This document shows positions 37,569-48,228 of a DNA stretch of 64,000 nt, one piece after another (the first letter of the stretch is position 1; the number at the start of each line of letters is the position of its first letter). The translations under genes and the position numbers were made by a program. Under the pieces are notes generated by a model. It ran no database searches. It was given only the letters and a program-made list of their open reading frames with translations, and was not told where the DNA came from. The DNA is from Steromphala cineraria (lineage: Eukaryota; Mollusca; Gastropoda; Trochida; Trochidae), in contig OU744732.1 in assembly GCA_916613615.1 (NCBI GenBank), positions 30,700,673-30,764,672 of the forward strand, in the 5' to 3' direction.

Positions 37569-39841
37569 GGTACCAAGGAATACGTGCACCACCTTCTAAG
37601 TATACTCAAATTAAAGGTAATTCAATTGCCCATCCAATGAGGTATCATACGTTATATTACATAGAGGCGGTCATACCGTAATCTCCCAAAAACCATCACT
37701 AAGTAACCCTTTTATTCAAACAAAAAATTCTGAAGGTACCAAGGAATACGTGCACCACCTTCTAAGTATACTCAACTTAAAGGTAATTCAATTGCCCATC
37801 CAATGAGGTATCATACGTTATATTACATAGAGGCGGTCATACCGTAATCTCCCAAAAACCAACACTATGTAACCCTTTATTGTAGTTCTTTCAAACAACA
37901 AATTCTGAAGGTACCAAGGAATACGTGCACCACCTTCTAAGTATACTCAAATTAAAGGTAATTCAATTGCACATCCAATGAGGTATCATACGTTATATTA
38001 CATAGAGGCGGTCATACCGTAATCTCCCAAAAACCATCACTAAGTAACCCTTTTATTCAAACAAAAAATTCTGAAGGTACCAAGGAATACGTGCACCACC
38101 TTCTAAGTATACTCAACTTAAAGGTAATTCAATTGCCCATCCAATGAGGTATCATACGTTATATTACATAGAGGCGGTCATACCGTAATCTCCCAAAAAC
38201 CAACACTATGTAACCCTTTATTGTAGTTCTTTCAAACAACAAATTCTGAAGGTACCAAGGAATACGTGCACCACCTTCTAAGTATACTCAAATTAAAGGT
38301 AATTCAATTGCACATCCAATGAGGTATCATACGTTATATTACATAGAGGCGGTCATACCGTAATTTCCCAAAAACAAACACTAAGTAACCCTTTTATTCA
38401 AACAAAAAATTGTGAAGGTACCAAGGAATACACGTGCACCACCTTCTAAGTATACTCAAATTAAAGGTAATTCAATTGCCCATCCAATGAGGTATCATAC
38501 GTTATATTACATAGAGGCGGTCATACCGTAATCTCCCAAAAACCAACACTAAGTAACCATTATATTCAAACAAAAAATTCTGAAGGTACCAAGGAATACG
38601 TGCACCACCTTCTAAGTATACTCAAATTATAGGTAATTCAATTGCCCATCCAATGAGGTATCATACGTTATATTACATAGAGGCGGTCATACCGTAATCT
38701 CCCAAAAACCAACACTATGTAACCCTTTATTGTAGTTCTTTCAAACAACAAATTCTGAAGGTACCAAGGAATACGTGCACCACCTTCTAAGTATACTCAA
38801 ATTAAAGGTAATTCAATTGCACATCCAATGAGGTATCATACGTTATATTACATAGAGGCTGTCATACCGTAATTTCCAAAAAACCAACACTATGTAACCC
38901 TTTATTGTAGTTCTTTCAAACAACAAATTGTGAAGGTACCAAGGAATACGTGCACCACCTTCTAAGTATACTCAAATTAAAGGTAATTCAATTGCCCATC
39001 CAATGAGGTATCATACGTTATATTACATAGAGGCTGTCATATCGAATTTCCCAAAAACCAACACAAAGTAACCCTTTTATTCAAACAAAAAATTCTGAAG
39101 GTACCAAGGAATACGTGCACCACCTTCTAAGTATACTCAAATTAAAGGTAATTCAATTGCCCATCCAATGAGGTATCATACGTTATATTACATAGAGGCG
39201 GTCATACCGTAATCTCCCAAAAACCAACACTATGTAACCCTTTATTGTAGTTCTTTCAAACAAAAAATTCTGAAGGTACCAAGGAATACGTGCACCACCT
39301 TCTTAGTATACTCAAATTAAAGGTAATTCAATTGCAATTCCAAAGAGGTATCACACGTTATATTACATAGAGGCTGTCATACCGTAATTTCCAAAAAACC
39401 AACACTATGTAACCCTTTATTGTAGTTCTTTCAAACAACAAATTCTGAAGGTACCAAGGAATACGTGCACCACCTTCTAAGTATACTCAAATAAAAGGTA
39501 ATTCAATTGCCCATCCAATGAGGTATCATACGTTATATTACATAGAGGCGGTCATACCGTAATCTCCCAAAAACCATCACTAAGTAACCCTTTTATTCAA
39601 ACAAAAAATTCTGAAGGTACCAAGGAATACGTGCACCACCTTCTAAGTATACTCAACTTAAAGGTAATTCAATTGCCCATCCAATGAGGTATCATACGTT
39701 ATATTACATAGAGGCGGTCATACCGTAATCTCCCAAAAACCAACACTATGTAACCCTTTATTGTAGTTCTTTCAAACAACAAATTCTGAAGGTACCAAGG
39801 AATACGTGCACCACCTTCTAAGTATATTCAAATTAAAGGTA
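37569..39841 (+). repeat. Left-arm satellite array, 166/175-bp monomers
   Basis: GGTACCAAGGAATACGTGCA starts each unit. Starts fall at 37569, 37735, 37910, 38076, 38251, 38417, 38585, 38760, 38935, 39100, 39275, 39450, 39616 and 39791, giving spacings of 166, 175, 166, 175, 166, 168, 175, 175, 165, 175, 175, 166 and 175. The 9-bp difference comes from TTTATTGTAGTTCTTTCAAA (long) against TTTTATTCAAAC (short) in the junction segment. The array ends inward inside a monomer at AAATTAAAGGTAAATATC. Monomers are highly similar, and no frame persists through them. Confidence 0.97.
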
Positions 39842-40690
39842 AATATCATATAACATTCAGTATGCACACCACATTTCAGATTCATGCTAAGTTATTAAGG
39901 AACATTTGTAGAGCTTGTTTAGTGAAATGTAAAGATAAACAATGTATGATTTAACCGACGTCATTCTTGGTGGGTTTTTTATCTGCTTTGGTCAGTTTGT
40001 AGATGGTATACCAACTCAAAACAAAGGGCTCTGTGAAACTTTAATTGTATCATGTATGAACATGAGTTGGATTCGAACCCGGGACCTACATTGTATATAT
40101 TCAAAGTGATTCGGTTATGCCATTCCAGTATTGTGTGTTTATTTGTAAGTAACAATATATCTTCAGCAAAATTAAATACTCTATGACTATTTAAGGAATC
40201 AAGTTAATACTTTTGAAAGCTAACTCAGATTTGTAATATAAATGAGTATGCATAGGAAATAATGTTCATATGTAACTTAGTTAGAAAACAGGATTATCGG
40301 TGGGAGTGTAAACCAAATAAAAACCCAGATCGCCTAGAAATTATGGATACAAACTCTATTCGGGCTACGCCTTTGTGTATATTTGCCATAACCTCTCGTC
40401 ATCGGCCTTTTTTGTACTAAATAACCTTCTCTGTGCCACAAACTCTACTCTTTTCTCGTTTCAATACCGTAATTTTAATTTAATTCCCAATCTCACCCTC
40501 TAAGTAACCCTTGTTTCTCTTACCTCACCTAATGCTATACCGACTTAATGATAACACGCTACAGAGAGGTAATAGAGAATAGACTCGTATAGACGTAACC
40601 CGAGCTAAGTTATTGCCATAACCCGAGACTGTGTTAGCCTACACTCATAAGGAACACTCCGGCAAAGGTGGACATGAGATAACGATGCAA
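39842..40690 (+). repeat. Left arm, unique inner segment
   Basis: Non-satellite part of the left arm, mirrored by 47315-48229 with moderate divergence. It contains the tRNA-like sequence at 40063-40128. Otherwise it is non-coding, with a gradual transition to CCCT-rich sequence after 40470. Confidence 0.85.
40063..40128 (-). other. tRNA-like (box A / box B) sequence, left arm
   Basis: On the minus strand this reads a box-A-like TGGCATAACCGAATCAC and, about 40 bp on, a consensus RNA polymerase III box B, GGTTCGAATCC, inside a GTCCCGGG context typical of a tRNA T arm. The acceptor stem does not pair and no clear anticodon arm forms, so it is not a functional tRNA gene. It resembles a tRNA-derived SINE head or a relic. 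It is conserved in the right arm. Confidence 0.55.
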
Positions 40691-40875
40691 AACGTGGTCA
40701 CTGCATATAAAACTTTTAAAAGTTTAAACAAAGGTATAACTTCACAATGTATGACTTTAAATTTATTGAAAAAAGAAGAGTTAGAACAACCCAAGGGGTG
40801 TAACCAATTGTAAACTTTACTTTCCCTTACCATTTATTTAAACTAGTTTAACATACCCTCACTTAGTATAAAAAA
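40691..40875 (+). other. Left-arm-only 185-bp segment
   Basis: The right arm reads straight from the AACGATGCAA block into ACTTTAACCCTTGCC, whereas the left arm has 185 extra bases here. It includes the C-terminal two thirds of a 60-codon frame (40631-40813) with no recognisable domain. It is either an insertion into the left arm or a deletion from the right; no TIR or target duplication was evident. Confidence 0.75.
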
Positions 40876-41780
40876 ACTTTAACCCTTGCCTTGCCATACC
40901 CTCTTGGTATTATTTGATTTGATAACCCTCATTTTACCGTATACCTTACTCTGACCCTCTTGTTATCCTATAATCCTATCTATAATTCTCACATTACCGT
41001 CTACCTAACTTTAACTCGTGTGGTAACCTATTTCCGTGCATAACCCTTTTTTGTGGCCCACACTTGACTGTTGATAAAAATCCCTCTCTAATCTTCTACG
41101 TTACCCTCGTTCCTGTAACCCTCGTTAAACCAATAACTTTATTGTGACCCTCACTCTTCCCTATCGTTTTACGCTTTACTTTTTTTTCATAACCTTGCTT
41201 TGCAATAACACCTACGTAACAGTTCATTTCCATAACTCTCACTCAGAGTATTTATTTCTGTAACCATCGCTCTTACCCTCTATGTAAGCCTTGCTTCACA
41301 ATTTACCTTACTGTAACCCTCATTCTGCCTTATCTGTCTGTGTTTTACTCATTTTCGTAGCCCTAACACTACCGTGTACTTAACTGTTACCCTCACTTTG
41401 ACCTTACCCTCTTTAACCCTCTTGTCCATATCCCTGGTTTTACAGTATACCTCACTAATCCTACTGTTACTCTCGATTTGCCTTTACTCCCACGTAACCC
41501 TCCTTTTTATAGCCATTGTTATTCTGTAACCCTTGCTTTTCCCAATCCTCCTACGTAACCCTCGTTTCTATAACCCTTTCATTGCGAATACATAACTGCG
41601 AGTATTTATTTCTGTAACCATCGCTCTAACCCTCTACGTTAGCCTCGCTTCACCATTTACCTTACTGTAACATTCATTCTGCCTTATCTGTCTATGTTTT
41701 ACTCATTTGCGTAGCCCTAATACTACCATATACTTAACTGTTACCCTCCCTTTGACCTAACCCTTTATCCTACCTCATGT
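40876..41780 (+). repeat. Degenerate TAACCCT-rich minisatellite, left arm
   Basis: Dozens of TAACCCTC or CCCTC words alternate with short variable spacers (GCTTTACC, TACGTAACC, GTATACCTAACTG) in a loose unit of roughly 60-75 bp. A larger internal duplication relates 41260-41400 to 41610-41760. It is mirrored on the right by GAGGGTTA-rich sequence at 46885-47300 and 44925-45372. The TTAGGG-like words recall the animal telomere motif, but spacing is irregular, so it is not a telomere tract. Confidence 0.8.
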
Positions 41781-42539
41781 AAGAATCTCGATCTCTGATT
41801 GGTTCACGTGACCCTGGATAGCTATGATGTCACCCTCTTGAGAAGGAGGATAAATTATTTATACCCCGCAATGAACCAATCACGAAAAAAGCGTGCAAAT
41901 TGAACTAATTTATACCCCGCCATGAAAAAAGCGTGCAGATTGAGCTCCTTGAAAAGTATGTTTCATGGAATACATTGATGTAACCTTTGCTCAAATAATA
42001 TGTACCTTTATACAAACTCAAAGTCAAAGTAATTGAAAGCTATATAAAGGAAAAAAAACATACATGTATATTGCCATAATTACCTTATTAATCTAAGATT
42101 TGGTGTTTCTCGTGGAAAAAAATGTCAATATTGTGTCGAGGCTTTCTTGATCATTGCATATGATAATAGGTTCACATTTATTTGAAATATCAGTATCCAT
42201 TCAATGTTTCCTTCTTTGTCTTGCAAGGGAAGTTGTTTAACATCGAAATTATGCTTCAAGAACTGTGTTCATAAAAAAAAATTCCTCTGACTAAGCAAAG
42301 CACTGACACGATTGATGATTTGGTTTTCAAAACAACACTTCCAGTTTGTGACCCTGATCTTTGTCATGTGCCTCAGCAGTTTTTAACCTTTTTAAATATG
42401 CGTTGTGTTTGAACATTCGGTAAGATGAATTCGTTATAACATTGCATATTGGGATTCTTAGGTATTTATTAACCTTTCACGGGAATAATAAATACCTATG
42501 CAACCCGCTATGCAATGTTATAACTTATAATATAACCCT
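41781..42539. other. Insertion-like segment in left arm
   Basis: This interrupts the CCCT-rich array. It starts with a GATTGGTTCACGTGACC segment and a short repeat around TATACCCCGCAATGA and AAAAAAGCGTGCA (twice, near 41860-41935). It ends with the hairpin at 42433-42524. No gene was seen. Confidence 0.55.
42433..42524. mobile_element. 92-bp hairpin insertion
   Basis: Ends GTTATAACATTGCATA and TATGCAATGTTATAAC are exact inverted repeats, with an inner GGTATTTATTA/TAATAAATACC stem. The compact palindrome looks like a small MITE next to the resumption of the CCCT array. Confidence 0.8.
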
Positions 42540-42797
42540 CTTGTCTATATCCCTGGCTTTACAGTATACCTCACTAACCCTACTGTGACCCTCGCTTTGC
42601 CCTCACACCCACGTAACCCACCTTTTTATAACCGTTGCTATTCTGTTTACCTAACTGTAACCCTTGCTTTTCCCAATCATTCTACTTAACCCTCGCTTCT
42701 ATAACCCTTCCATTGCGAATACATAACTGCGACCCTCGCTTTGCTCTAAACCTCTACTTAACACTCGTTTCCATAACGGTAACTTTTATTGTTTGCC
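42540..42797 (+). repeat. TAACCCT-rich minisatellite, second block
   Basis: Inverted match to 45186-45372, including ATATCCCTGGCTTTACAG and CATTGCGAATACATAACTGC, and a direct match to 41410-41610. The frame at 42635-42826 merely translates the repeat. Confidence 0.8.
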
Positions 42798-42799
42798 TA

Positions 42800-44009
42800 A
42801 GAAACGCAACTCCTGATTTTATGTAGTGTTGATAGCAGTCTTTAACTTTTTATAACACATAGATTATCAAAGATAACACATTGAAATTTTACATGGTGAA
42901 ACAAATCTATTTGTAGTATAAAGTCTCAATTTCATTATATTTATTATGCATTGGACGGAAACTAGGGGGCGCTTACTTCAGTATCTATTTTTAGGGCCAC
43001 GAGCTGTAAATAATATATTGCACCTCCTCGGAGCAGAACGGATCAGACGAGAAATCCTTTCCTGTGGTATTGCTCAGCACTCATCCTGTAGTGCTGTGGT
43101 CATCTTATGTCGACAGTTGTAGTGTACGTCACACGGATACGACGTTTAAGATAGTCCCAAAGATTGTCGATGGGGTTGATGTCGGGAGACCAGGAGGGCC
43201 ATGGCAAGGAGTCGATAATGGAATTCCGTAGAAAATCCACTGTTGCACGAGCTGTGCGAGGGCGGGCACTGTCCCGTTGAAACAGCTCCCTCTATTGGTC
43301 GATTATCGAAAGATGGTGTGGCTGTCAAACATCATTGATGTAGCATTTGGCCGTCAAATTGCGGAAATGATGACCAGGTGTGATTGTCCGTTGTAAGACA
43401 TGGTTCCCCACACCATGACGCTCCCTCCTCCAAATCTGTCGACCTGTCGAACGCAATTTCGGTGCGAAACGTTCATTTCCTCGTCTGGATACAGGTTTGT
43501 TGCCGTCACGTCTGTGAAGTAGGAAACGGGACTCGAAACGTATCCGGTTTGTGCACCATCTGAGACGATGACGTCGATGTTGGTGTCTCAGAACAGGTCC
43601 GAAAAATGTTCATAGTAATGAATACATGTATTAGCCTCACGTTAACGGTTCCTGATGGTTTGGGCCGAAAATCTCCTCAAACCAGGCACTTGTGTTGCAG
43701 TGACGGTTGGTGTGGCTTGCCGATTACGTAGGTGGATGACCAGGATGAAACGATCCTGATCCGTTGTGGTGATCCTTGGTCTACCACTCCGTGGACGGTC
43801 TTCGGTTGCATGGAACTGTCTGTAGCGATTCCAAAGTCGGGAGGTCGTAGTTTTATGGACATTCAGATGGCGGTCAACTGTTCCAAAACTTTCCCTGGCC
43901 TGATTCCGACCAATCACAATATTTCGATCTGCAATATTCAATCGGGGAATTTTCGACCTTGATTTTCTGAGTAAACGAATTGAATATATTGCCAAACTAC
44001 GTTTCCTTT
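42800..44009 (-). mobile_element. Second Tc1/mariner-like element, dead
   Basis: About 1.21 kb around a degenerate transposase gene. The edges are inferred from imperfect TIRs: AGAAACGCAACTCC after TA at 42798-42799, and CTACGTTTCCTTT before TA at 44010-44011. The transposase reads on the minus strand. It is inserted in the central part of the large palindrome and is unrelated in sequence to the element at 19747-21261 beyond family level. Confidence 0.75.
42978..43995 (-). pseudogene. Tc1/mariner-like transposase pseudogene
   Basis: The ATG at 43995 starts a 117-codon open part: an N-terminal DNA-binding region with IGRNQARESFGTVDRHLNV and TTTSRLWNRYRQFHATEDRP, then the linker RSGRPRITTTDQDRFI typical of Tc1-like proteins. 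After a stop near 43642 the similarity continues through RHQHRRHRLRWCTNRIRFE-like, DRFGGGSVMVWGTM and HLVIIS blocks. Next are FQRDSARPRTARAT (second catalytic Asp) and WPSWSPDINPIDNLWDYLKR, where the third catalytic acidic position falls at IDNLW. The end is IRSAPRRCN. Several frameshifts and stops make it non-functional. The stop chosen (42978-42980) gives about 340 codons, the usual family length. Confidence 0.9.
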
Positions 44010-44011
44010 TA

Positions 44012-44925
44012 TATACCTTGGCTTAAATTGTAATTTCCGTGATTTGTAAATGCAGTTAATTTTTAGCATTATACACATGACTGTTTCGCTCATTCTCGGA
44101 TAAAATGTCAGCGTGCGTTAATAAGACTGTGTTATGGAGCTATTACTAATCAAGCAAGAACATATTAAGTATACATGACAAAAAAAATCCAATTCACATT
44201 CTCCATTTTTGTTGTTGTCAGAAAATGAGAGAGGGGTTGCCTTTCTTTTTTGAGAGAGTTTATTACACCCCTTGGGTGGATATATCTATTTTCAATATGT
44301 TTTAACTCCTAACTACCTTCCTCAGGTGTTTACTTGTCACACCCTCATAAAATTATTGCCTTTGGTTTATTTAAAGGAGCATCCGCGTAGGTTGATTTTG
44401 AAATGATTAACACAACCAAACAATTTGACTAAGAATTTAATTTTTAATCAAACAGGGAAGTTAAGATTTTTTAACATTGAAAGTGGGATTCAACCGGACA
44501 TCTCTGTGTAGTCAAGAGTGATCCACTAGTTTTTAAGCCAAATGAAAAACAACAAATTGCCTCGGGTTATTACAATACACTTAGATCGCAGTGGTTGTGC
44601 TTAATCTCTCGGTACCTGGTTATTATCTTCTGGGTAAACATCGCTTTGCCCTTATCCTCTACGTAAACCTGGCTCCTTTTCCCTTGCTTTACCGTATACC
44701 TAGCTGAATCCGTCACTATGCCCTAACCCTTTACGTAACCCTCGTGTCCATAACCCTCGCATTACAACTTTATAACTACATCACCAATAATTTTGTATAA
44801 TTAACGTAACAATGGCAGATTGTAAACTGCTTTTTTTGACACGAATACTTCTTGTGATATGCATATAGCAAAATGAAAAATTGATTTTAAGACACTGGCT
44901 AGTTCATTTATTACAAAAAGGAGGG
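44012..44925. other. Centre of the large palindrome
   Basis: Mixed sequence: unrecognised DNA to about 44480, a tRNA-like segment (44481-44541), TAACCCT-rich minisatellite at about 44620-44790, then a short spacer before the inverted GGGTTA block. The symmetry axis of the arms, allowing for insertions, falls near 44800-44920. Confidence 0.5.
44481..44541 (-). other. tRNA-like sequence near palindrome centre
   Basis: On the minus strand TGGCTTAAAAACTAGTGG is a loose box A, followed by CCGGTTGAATCCCAC, a box-B/T-arm-like motif, with a weak CTCT/AGAG anticodon-like stem between. The fit is poorer than at 47931, and it is not a functional tRNA. Confidence 0.3.
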
Positions 44926-45372
44926 TTATGTGGGAGTGAGGGCAAAGCGAGGGTAACAGTAGGGTTAGTGAGCTATACTGTAAAGCCAGGGATATGGACA
45001 AGAGGGTTATATAGGTTAAGGTCAATGTGAGGGTAACAGGTAAGTAAACGGTAGTGTATGGGCTACGAAAATGAGTAAAACTTAGACCGATAAGGCAGAA
45101 TGAGGGTTACAGTAAGGTAAATGGTGAAGCGGGGCTTGCGCAGAGGGTTAGAGGGATGGTTACAGAAATAAATACTCGCAGTTATGTATTCGCAATGGAA
45201 GGGTTATAGAAACGAGGGTTACGTAGGAGGATTGGGAAACGCAAGGGTTACAGTTAGGTTAACAGAATAACAACGGTTATAAAAAGGAGGGTTACGTGGG
45301 AGTAAGGACAAAGCGAGGGTAACAGTAGGGTTAGTGAGGTATACTGTAAAGCCAGGGATATGGACAAGACAT
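44925..45372 (-). repeat. GGGTTA-rich minisatellite, inner right block
   Basis: Inverse complement of the left-arm CCCT-rich blocks (41400-41770, 42540-42740). It contains its own direct duplication: AGGGTAACAGTAGGGTTAGT with CCAGGGATATGGACAAGA occurs near 44950-45003 and 45315-45369. Confidence 0.85.
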
Positions 45373-46662
45373 ATGTTTTCCTTTTTTCATAAGTTCAATA
45401 TTATGTAGCTGTTATTTGGCGTACACAAGAATTTTCTAAATCGAATGCCAAGGATCCAGGACAAAAGCCATCCGAACAAAACCAAATTCAACTAGGACAA
45501 AACCCACCCATATCTAAAAAATGACAGGGTCAATATTGAAACAATGGCGTTTGGTAACATACAATATAGCAATTTAAGGCTAAGCATAATATTTTAGTAA
45601 GATATAAACATAACGATATTTCATCAAGGCTAAAACACAATATTTAATCATACCGGTAATCTAACTATAGATACTTGATCATATGTATGGCTAGAATTTC
45701 AGGGAAGACCACGTCACATTCAAAGGATTGTTGAAGTTTGATGTAAAACGGAAATGTGCATTGTTTATATCAAAACCTGCAAAACATACTTGATTTGTAT
45801 AGTCAGTTTGAGTGAAATAGATTAAATAATTAATCATCCTACTCAATGATATTGCAAGCCAAGAAACAAGCACGAACAAAACAGCGCACTGCCTTTTCAA
45901 TGTATACATATATAATCTTTTATTCCTCCAATCTGAAGAGTACAAGAACATGGGCATAAATACAATGTCAAATAGTTATCTTAGGACCTCTATGAGCTAG
46001 TATAACATCATGGCTGGAAAACAAATTGTCACTGGAATACAGCCTTGTACAGATAGTTTACACATCGTACCCAAAAATGGCAAATATATGAAAATTGTTG
46101 GTAAATGAATAATATGACCAAATAATATCCTATGATCTCATAATTAAGTATTATCATATTCAGTTTAAAAGCATATAATACAATAATAAGTGGATGACTT
46201 TTGCCCTGTTTTTTTCCCAGGTGGTTTTTGTCCAGGTGTGTTTCGTCCGTGTGGGTTTTGTCCTAGGTTGCTTTTGTCATTATTTGACTTTGTCAGGTGG
46301 TTTTTGTCCAGGTGGTTTTTGTCCTAGACCCTCAATCAAAGTTCATAGCAAGATTGAAATCTACTTTGTTGTTCTTCCTGCTTGGTTTCTAGTTTTAAAA
46401 AAAGGTATTTTGTCATGTCATCATTTGACATATCAACCTTGTTTAAGCTCTGCGCCACCTTCACTTCGTACTCATTTCAGTTTGAATAATATCAAATTGA
46501 GGAAAGTTTGTGCTATCATTGCATAGTTATTATGTTGATTAGAAATATTACAATACATAAAATGATAAAAGATAGATACCCATTGAAAAAAATGTGATTA
46601 TCTTACATGTATATGGATTGCTAATCATTCTCTGGTTTGCTTCCCTCAAAACCCCCAAAAAC
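45373..46662. other. Insertion bounded by inverted GGACAAAA minisatellites
   Basis: 45455-45510 carries GGACAAAA words (CCAGGACAAAAGCCATCC). 46191-46330 carries the complement TTTTGTCC repeatedly in GGTGGTTTTTGTCCAGG units. The roughly 680 bp between is AT-rich. An 88-codon minus frame there (45691-45957) has a hydrophobic stretch (VLFVLVSWLAISL) but no recognisable family. The whole looks like one inserted element with minisatellite-type inverted ends; its exact termini were not resolved. Confidence 0.5.
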
Positions 46663-46879
46663 CGTTTACATGACACGTTTACCCCCAGGGGTATAACTAC
46701 CCCTGGGGGTAACCAGATTTGCCCTACCTATTTAGCTGGGGCAAATTTTGCCTCAATACCCCCCAGGAGGCAAACATTTAACCCCTGTGTGTACTGTATA
46801 GACAAAATTTGCCTCCTGGAGGCAACCCCAGGGGTTATTCCCCCCCCCCCCCTCCGAGGGTAAACGGTGCATGTAAACG
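46663..46879. mobile_element. 217-bp imperfect foldback insertion
   Basis: Ends CGTTTACATG and CATGTAAACG are inverted. Inside them GTTTACCCCCAGGGG and GGGTAAAC, CCTGGGGGT and ACCCCAGG, and TTTGCCTC and GAGGCAAA words pair repeatedly, with a 14-C run near 46840-46852. It is inserted in the right-arm minisatellite. Confidence 0.75.
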
Positions 46880-46884
46880 CGGCT

Positions 46885-47310
46885 TACGTAGAGGGTAAGC
46901 GCGATGGTTACTGAAATAAATACTCTGAGTGAGAGTTTTGGAAACGGTTACGTAGGTGTTATTGCAAAGGAAGGTTATGAAAAAACTAAAGCGTAAAACG
47001 ATAGGGAAGAGTGAGGATCACAGTAAATTTGATGGTTAAACGAGGGTTACAATAACGAGGGTAACGTAGAAGATTAGAGAGGGATTTATATCAACAGTCA
47101 AGTGTGTGCCACAAAAAAGGGTTATGCACGGAAATTGGTTACAACACGAGTTACAGTTAAGTAGACAGAATTTATGAGAATTATGGAAACAACGGTAACG
47201 TAGAGGGATAGGACAACAAGAGGGTCAGAGTAAGGTATACGGTAAAATGAGGGTTATCAAATCAAATAATACCAAGAGGGGTATGGCAAGGCAAGGGTTA
47301 AAGTTTGCAT
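46885..47310 (-). repeat. GGGTTA-rich minisatellite, outer right block
   Basis: Inverse complement of 40876-41300, aligning through landmarks such as AAATACTCTGAGTGAGAG, GTTATGCACGGAAAT and AGGTATACGGTAAAATGAGG. The frame 47247-47480 is a by-product. Confidence 0.85.
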
Positions 47311-48228
47311 CGTTATCTCATGTCCACCTTTGCCGGAGTGTTCCTCGTGAGTGTAGGCCAACACATAACCTGATTGTCTCGGGTTATGGCAATAACTTAG
47401 CTCGGGTGACGCCTATACGAGTCTATTTTCTATTACCTCTCTGTAGCGTGTTATCATTTACTCGGTATAGCATTAGGTGAGGTAAGAGAAACAAGGGTTA
47501 CTTAGAGGGTCGGGAATTAAAATTAAAAGTACGGTATTGAAACGAGAAAAGAGTAGAGTTTATGGCACAGAGGAGGTTATTTAGTACAAAACAGGCCGAT
47601 GACGAGAGGCTATGGCAAATATACACAAAGGCGTAGCCCGAATAGAGTTCGTATCGATATTTTTCTAGGCGATCTGGGTATTTATTTGGTTTACACTCAC
47701 ACCGATAATCCTGTTTTCTAACTAAGTTACATATAAACATTATTTCCTTTGCATAATCATTGCTCTGACATTCTTTGCGGGTCATATATGTCTTGACTGA
47801 AGGACAAAATATATATTTATATTACAAATCTGAGTTAGCTTTCAAAAGTATTGACTTGATTCCTTAAATAGTCATAGAGTATTTAATTTTGCTGTAAATA
47901 TATAGTTATATACAAATAAACACGCAATACTGGTATGGCATAACCGAATCACTTTGAATATATAATGTAGAGGTCCCGGGTTCGAATCCAACTCATGTTC
48001 ATACATGATGCAATTAAAGTTTTACAAAGCCCTTTGTTTTGAGTTGGTATACCATCTACAAACTGACCAAAGCAGATAAAAAAAACCACCAAGAATGACG
48101 TCGGTTAAAGCATACATTGTATATCTTTAAATTTCACTAAACAAGCTCTACAAATGTTCCTTATTAACTAAACATGAATCTGAAATGGGGTGTGCATACT
48201 GAATGTTATATGATATTTACCTTTAATT
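47311..48228 (-). repeat. Right arm, unique inner segment
   Basis: Mirrors 39842-40690 with moderate divergence and lacks the 185-bp left-arm-only segment. It contains the better-preserved tRNA-like sequence. The 95-codon minus frame 47498-47785 is not maintained in the left arm, where the matching strand has stops, so it is not called. Confidence 0.85.
47931..47994 (+). other. tRNA-like (box A / box B) sequence, right arm
   Basis: TATGGCATAACCGAATCAC is followed about 40 bp later by GGTCCCGGGTTCGAATCC, an excellent box B and T-arm-like segment. The acceptor ends do not pair, so it is a tRNA-like relic or SINE-head-like module rather than a gene. Its presence in both arms suggests it belongs to the element. 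Confidence 0.55.

Noticed and set aside
37569..39841. Regular repeats with spacer-like alternation suggested a CRISPR array.
   Set aside because: The whole monomer of about 170 bp is repeated, including the parts that would be spacers, and the context is eukaryotic. It is satellite DNA.
40791..44280. A 14-base inverted match (CCCAAGGGGTGTAA near 40791 and its complement near 44266).
   Set aside because: Flanking sequence does not align beyond the 14-mer; it could be coincidence or a short repeat.
45691..45957. An 88-codon minus frame with a hydrophobic stretch, possible membrane peptide.
   Set aside because: It lies inside an insertion-like AT-rich segment, has no recognisable family, and hydrophobic runs are common in AT-rich chance frames.
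47931..47994. A functional tRNA gene.
   Set aside because: Box B is excellent but acceptor and anticodon stems do not form.
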